From Burkholderia sp. L27(2015) (GTDB lineage Bacteria > Pseudomonadota > Gammaproteobacteria > Burkholderiales > Burkholderiaceae), in the NCBI RefSeq assembly GCF_009765705.1, contig NZ_LMUX01000021.1:1285768-1333574 (forward strand): a stretch of DNA of 47,807 bases, given 5' to 3'. Of the stretch, positions 47,681-47,807 are shown in pieces. A program made the translations under genes and the position numbers. Each line of letters opens with the position of its first letter. Positions within the stretch are counted from its first letter, which is position 1. The notes beneath the pieces were generated by a model that ran no database searches, had not been told where the DNA came from, and saw nothing but the letters and a program-made list of their open reading frames with translations.

Positions 47681-47807
47681 TAAGGGGTGAGCTGGGCCGG
47701 CGTAGGGAATACGTGATCGGCCGAGCAAATAGGGGGAAGAAGTAGTAAGGGGTTGTGAGCGTAGCGCTGTGTTTGAGCGCTGGCACAACTGTAAATCAAC
47801 CTGGTGA
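47681..47807 (-). other. 23S-5S rRNA spacer
   Basis: These 127 bases, upstream of 5S on the minus strand, show no 23S 3'-end sequence and no tRNA. The 23S gene should begin just outside the window. Confidence 0.7.

Noticed and set aside
47493-47786. 97-codon minus-strand frame at the right end
   Set aside because: It is translated 5S rRNA and spacer, not a protein gene.

Overview
The window is GC-rich beta-proteobacterial DNA. The gene set (second PHA synthase, N-type ATPase, many Bug/TctC receptors, family-B DNA polymerase II, AtoE, and a 5S rRNA of Burkholderia type) points to a member of the Burkholderiaceae such as Burkholderia, Paraburkholderia or Caballeronia. This rests on recognition of protein families, not on a database search.

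Region 1 (1-13532) is an AraC regulator followed by a very compact 13-gene co-oriented cluster: PHA synthase, MaoC-phosphotransacylase fusion, acetate kinase, FabI-type enoyl reductase, then the nine genes of an N-type rotary ATPase in the order beta, epsilon, Q, R, a, c, b, alpha, gamma. Most junctions overlap by 4-20 bases or have gaps under 30. Upstream of the first gene is a perfect FNR/Anr palindrome centred exactly 41.5 bases before a predicted start point. I read this as one oxygen-limitation energy module: PHA as carbon and electron sink, acyl-phosphate to ATP, NADH reoxidation, and an ATP-driven ion pump with a double-glutamate c subunit and a b subunit carrying a delta-like tail.

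Region 2 (13586-21581) holds a LysR regulator and a convergent catabolic cluster: alpha/beta hydrolase, TctA and TctC without TctB, a divergent aconitase/isopropylmalate-dehydratase-like pair with altered active-site loops, and a protein of three fused Rid domains that all lack the RidA catalytic arginine.

Region 3 (21841-26378) is an ABC importer of the ferric/phosphonate/spermidine type (receptor, two-domain permease, ATPase) and a small unrecognised protein.

Region 4 (26571-38258) is a ten-gene minus-strand operon: two permeases, receptor and ATPase of a PotABCD-like importer, Rieske oxygenase alpha and beta, a PhyH-type oxygenase, and the FAD, 2Fe-2S and molybdopterin subunits of a xanthine-dehydrogenase-family hydroxylase. 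A GntR/FCD repressor lies upstream, and related 12-bp palindromes occur in its own promoter and in front of the operon. This looks like uptake plus successive hydroxylation of one N-containing or aromatic substrate.

Region 5 (38629-47807) carries an Old Yellow Enzyme, a TPP-dependent enzyme with a Bug receptor, DNA polymerase II with unusual substitutions in conserved motifs, a short-chain fatty acid transporter, an RNase D-like exonuclease, and the 3' end of an rRNA operon (terminator and 5S rRNA). I saw no tRNA, insertion sequence, prophage or CRISPR array.
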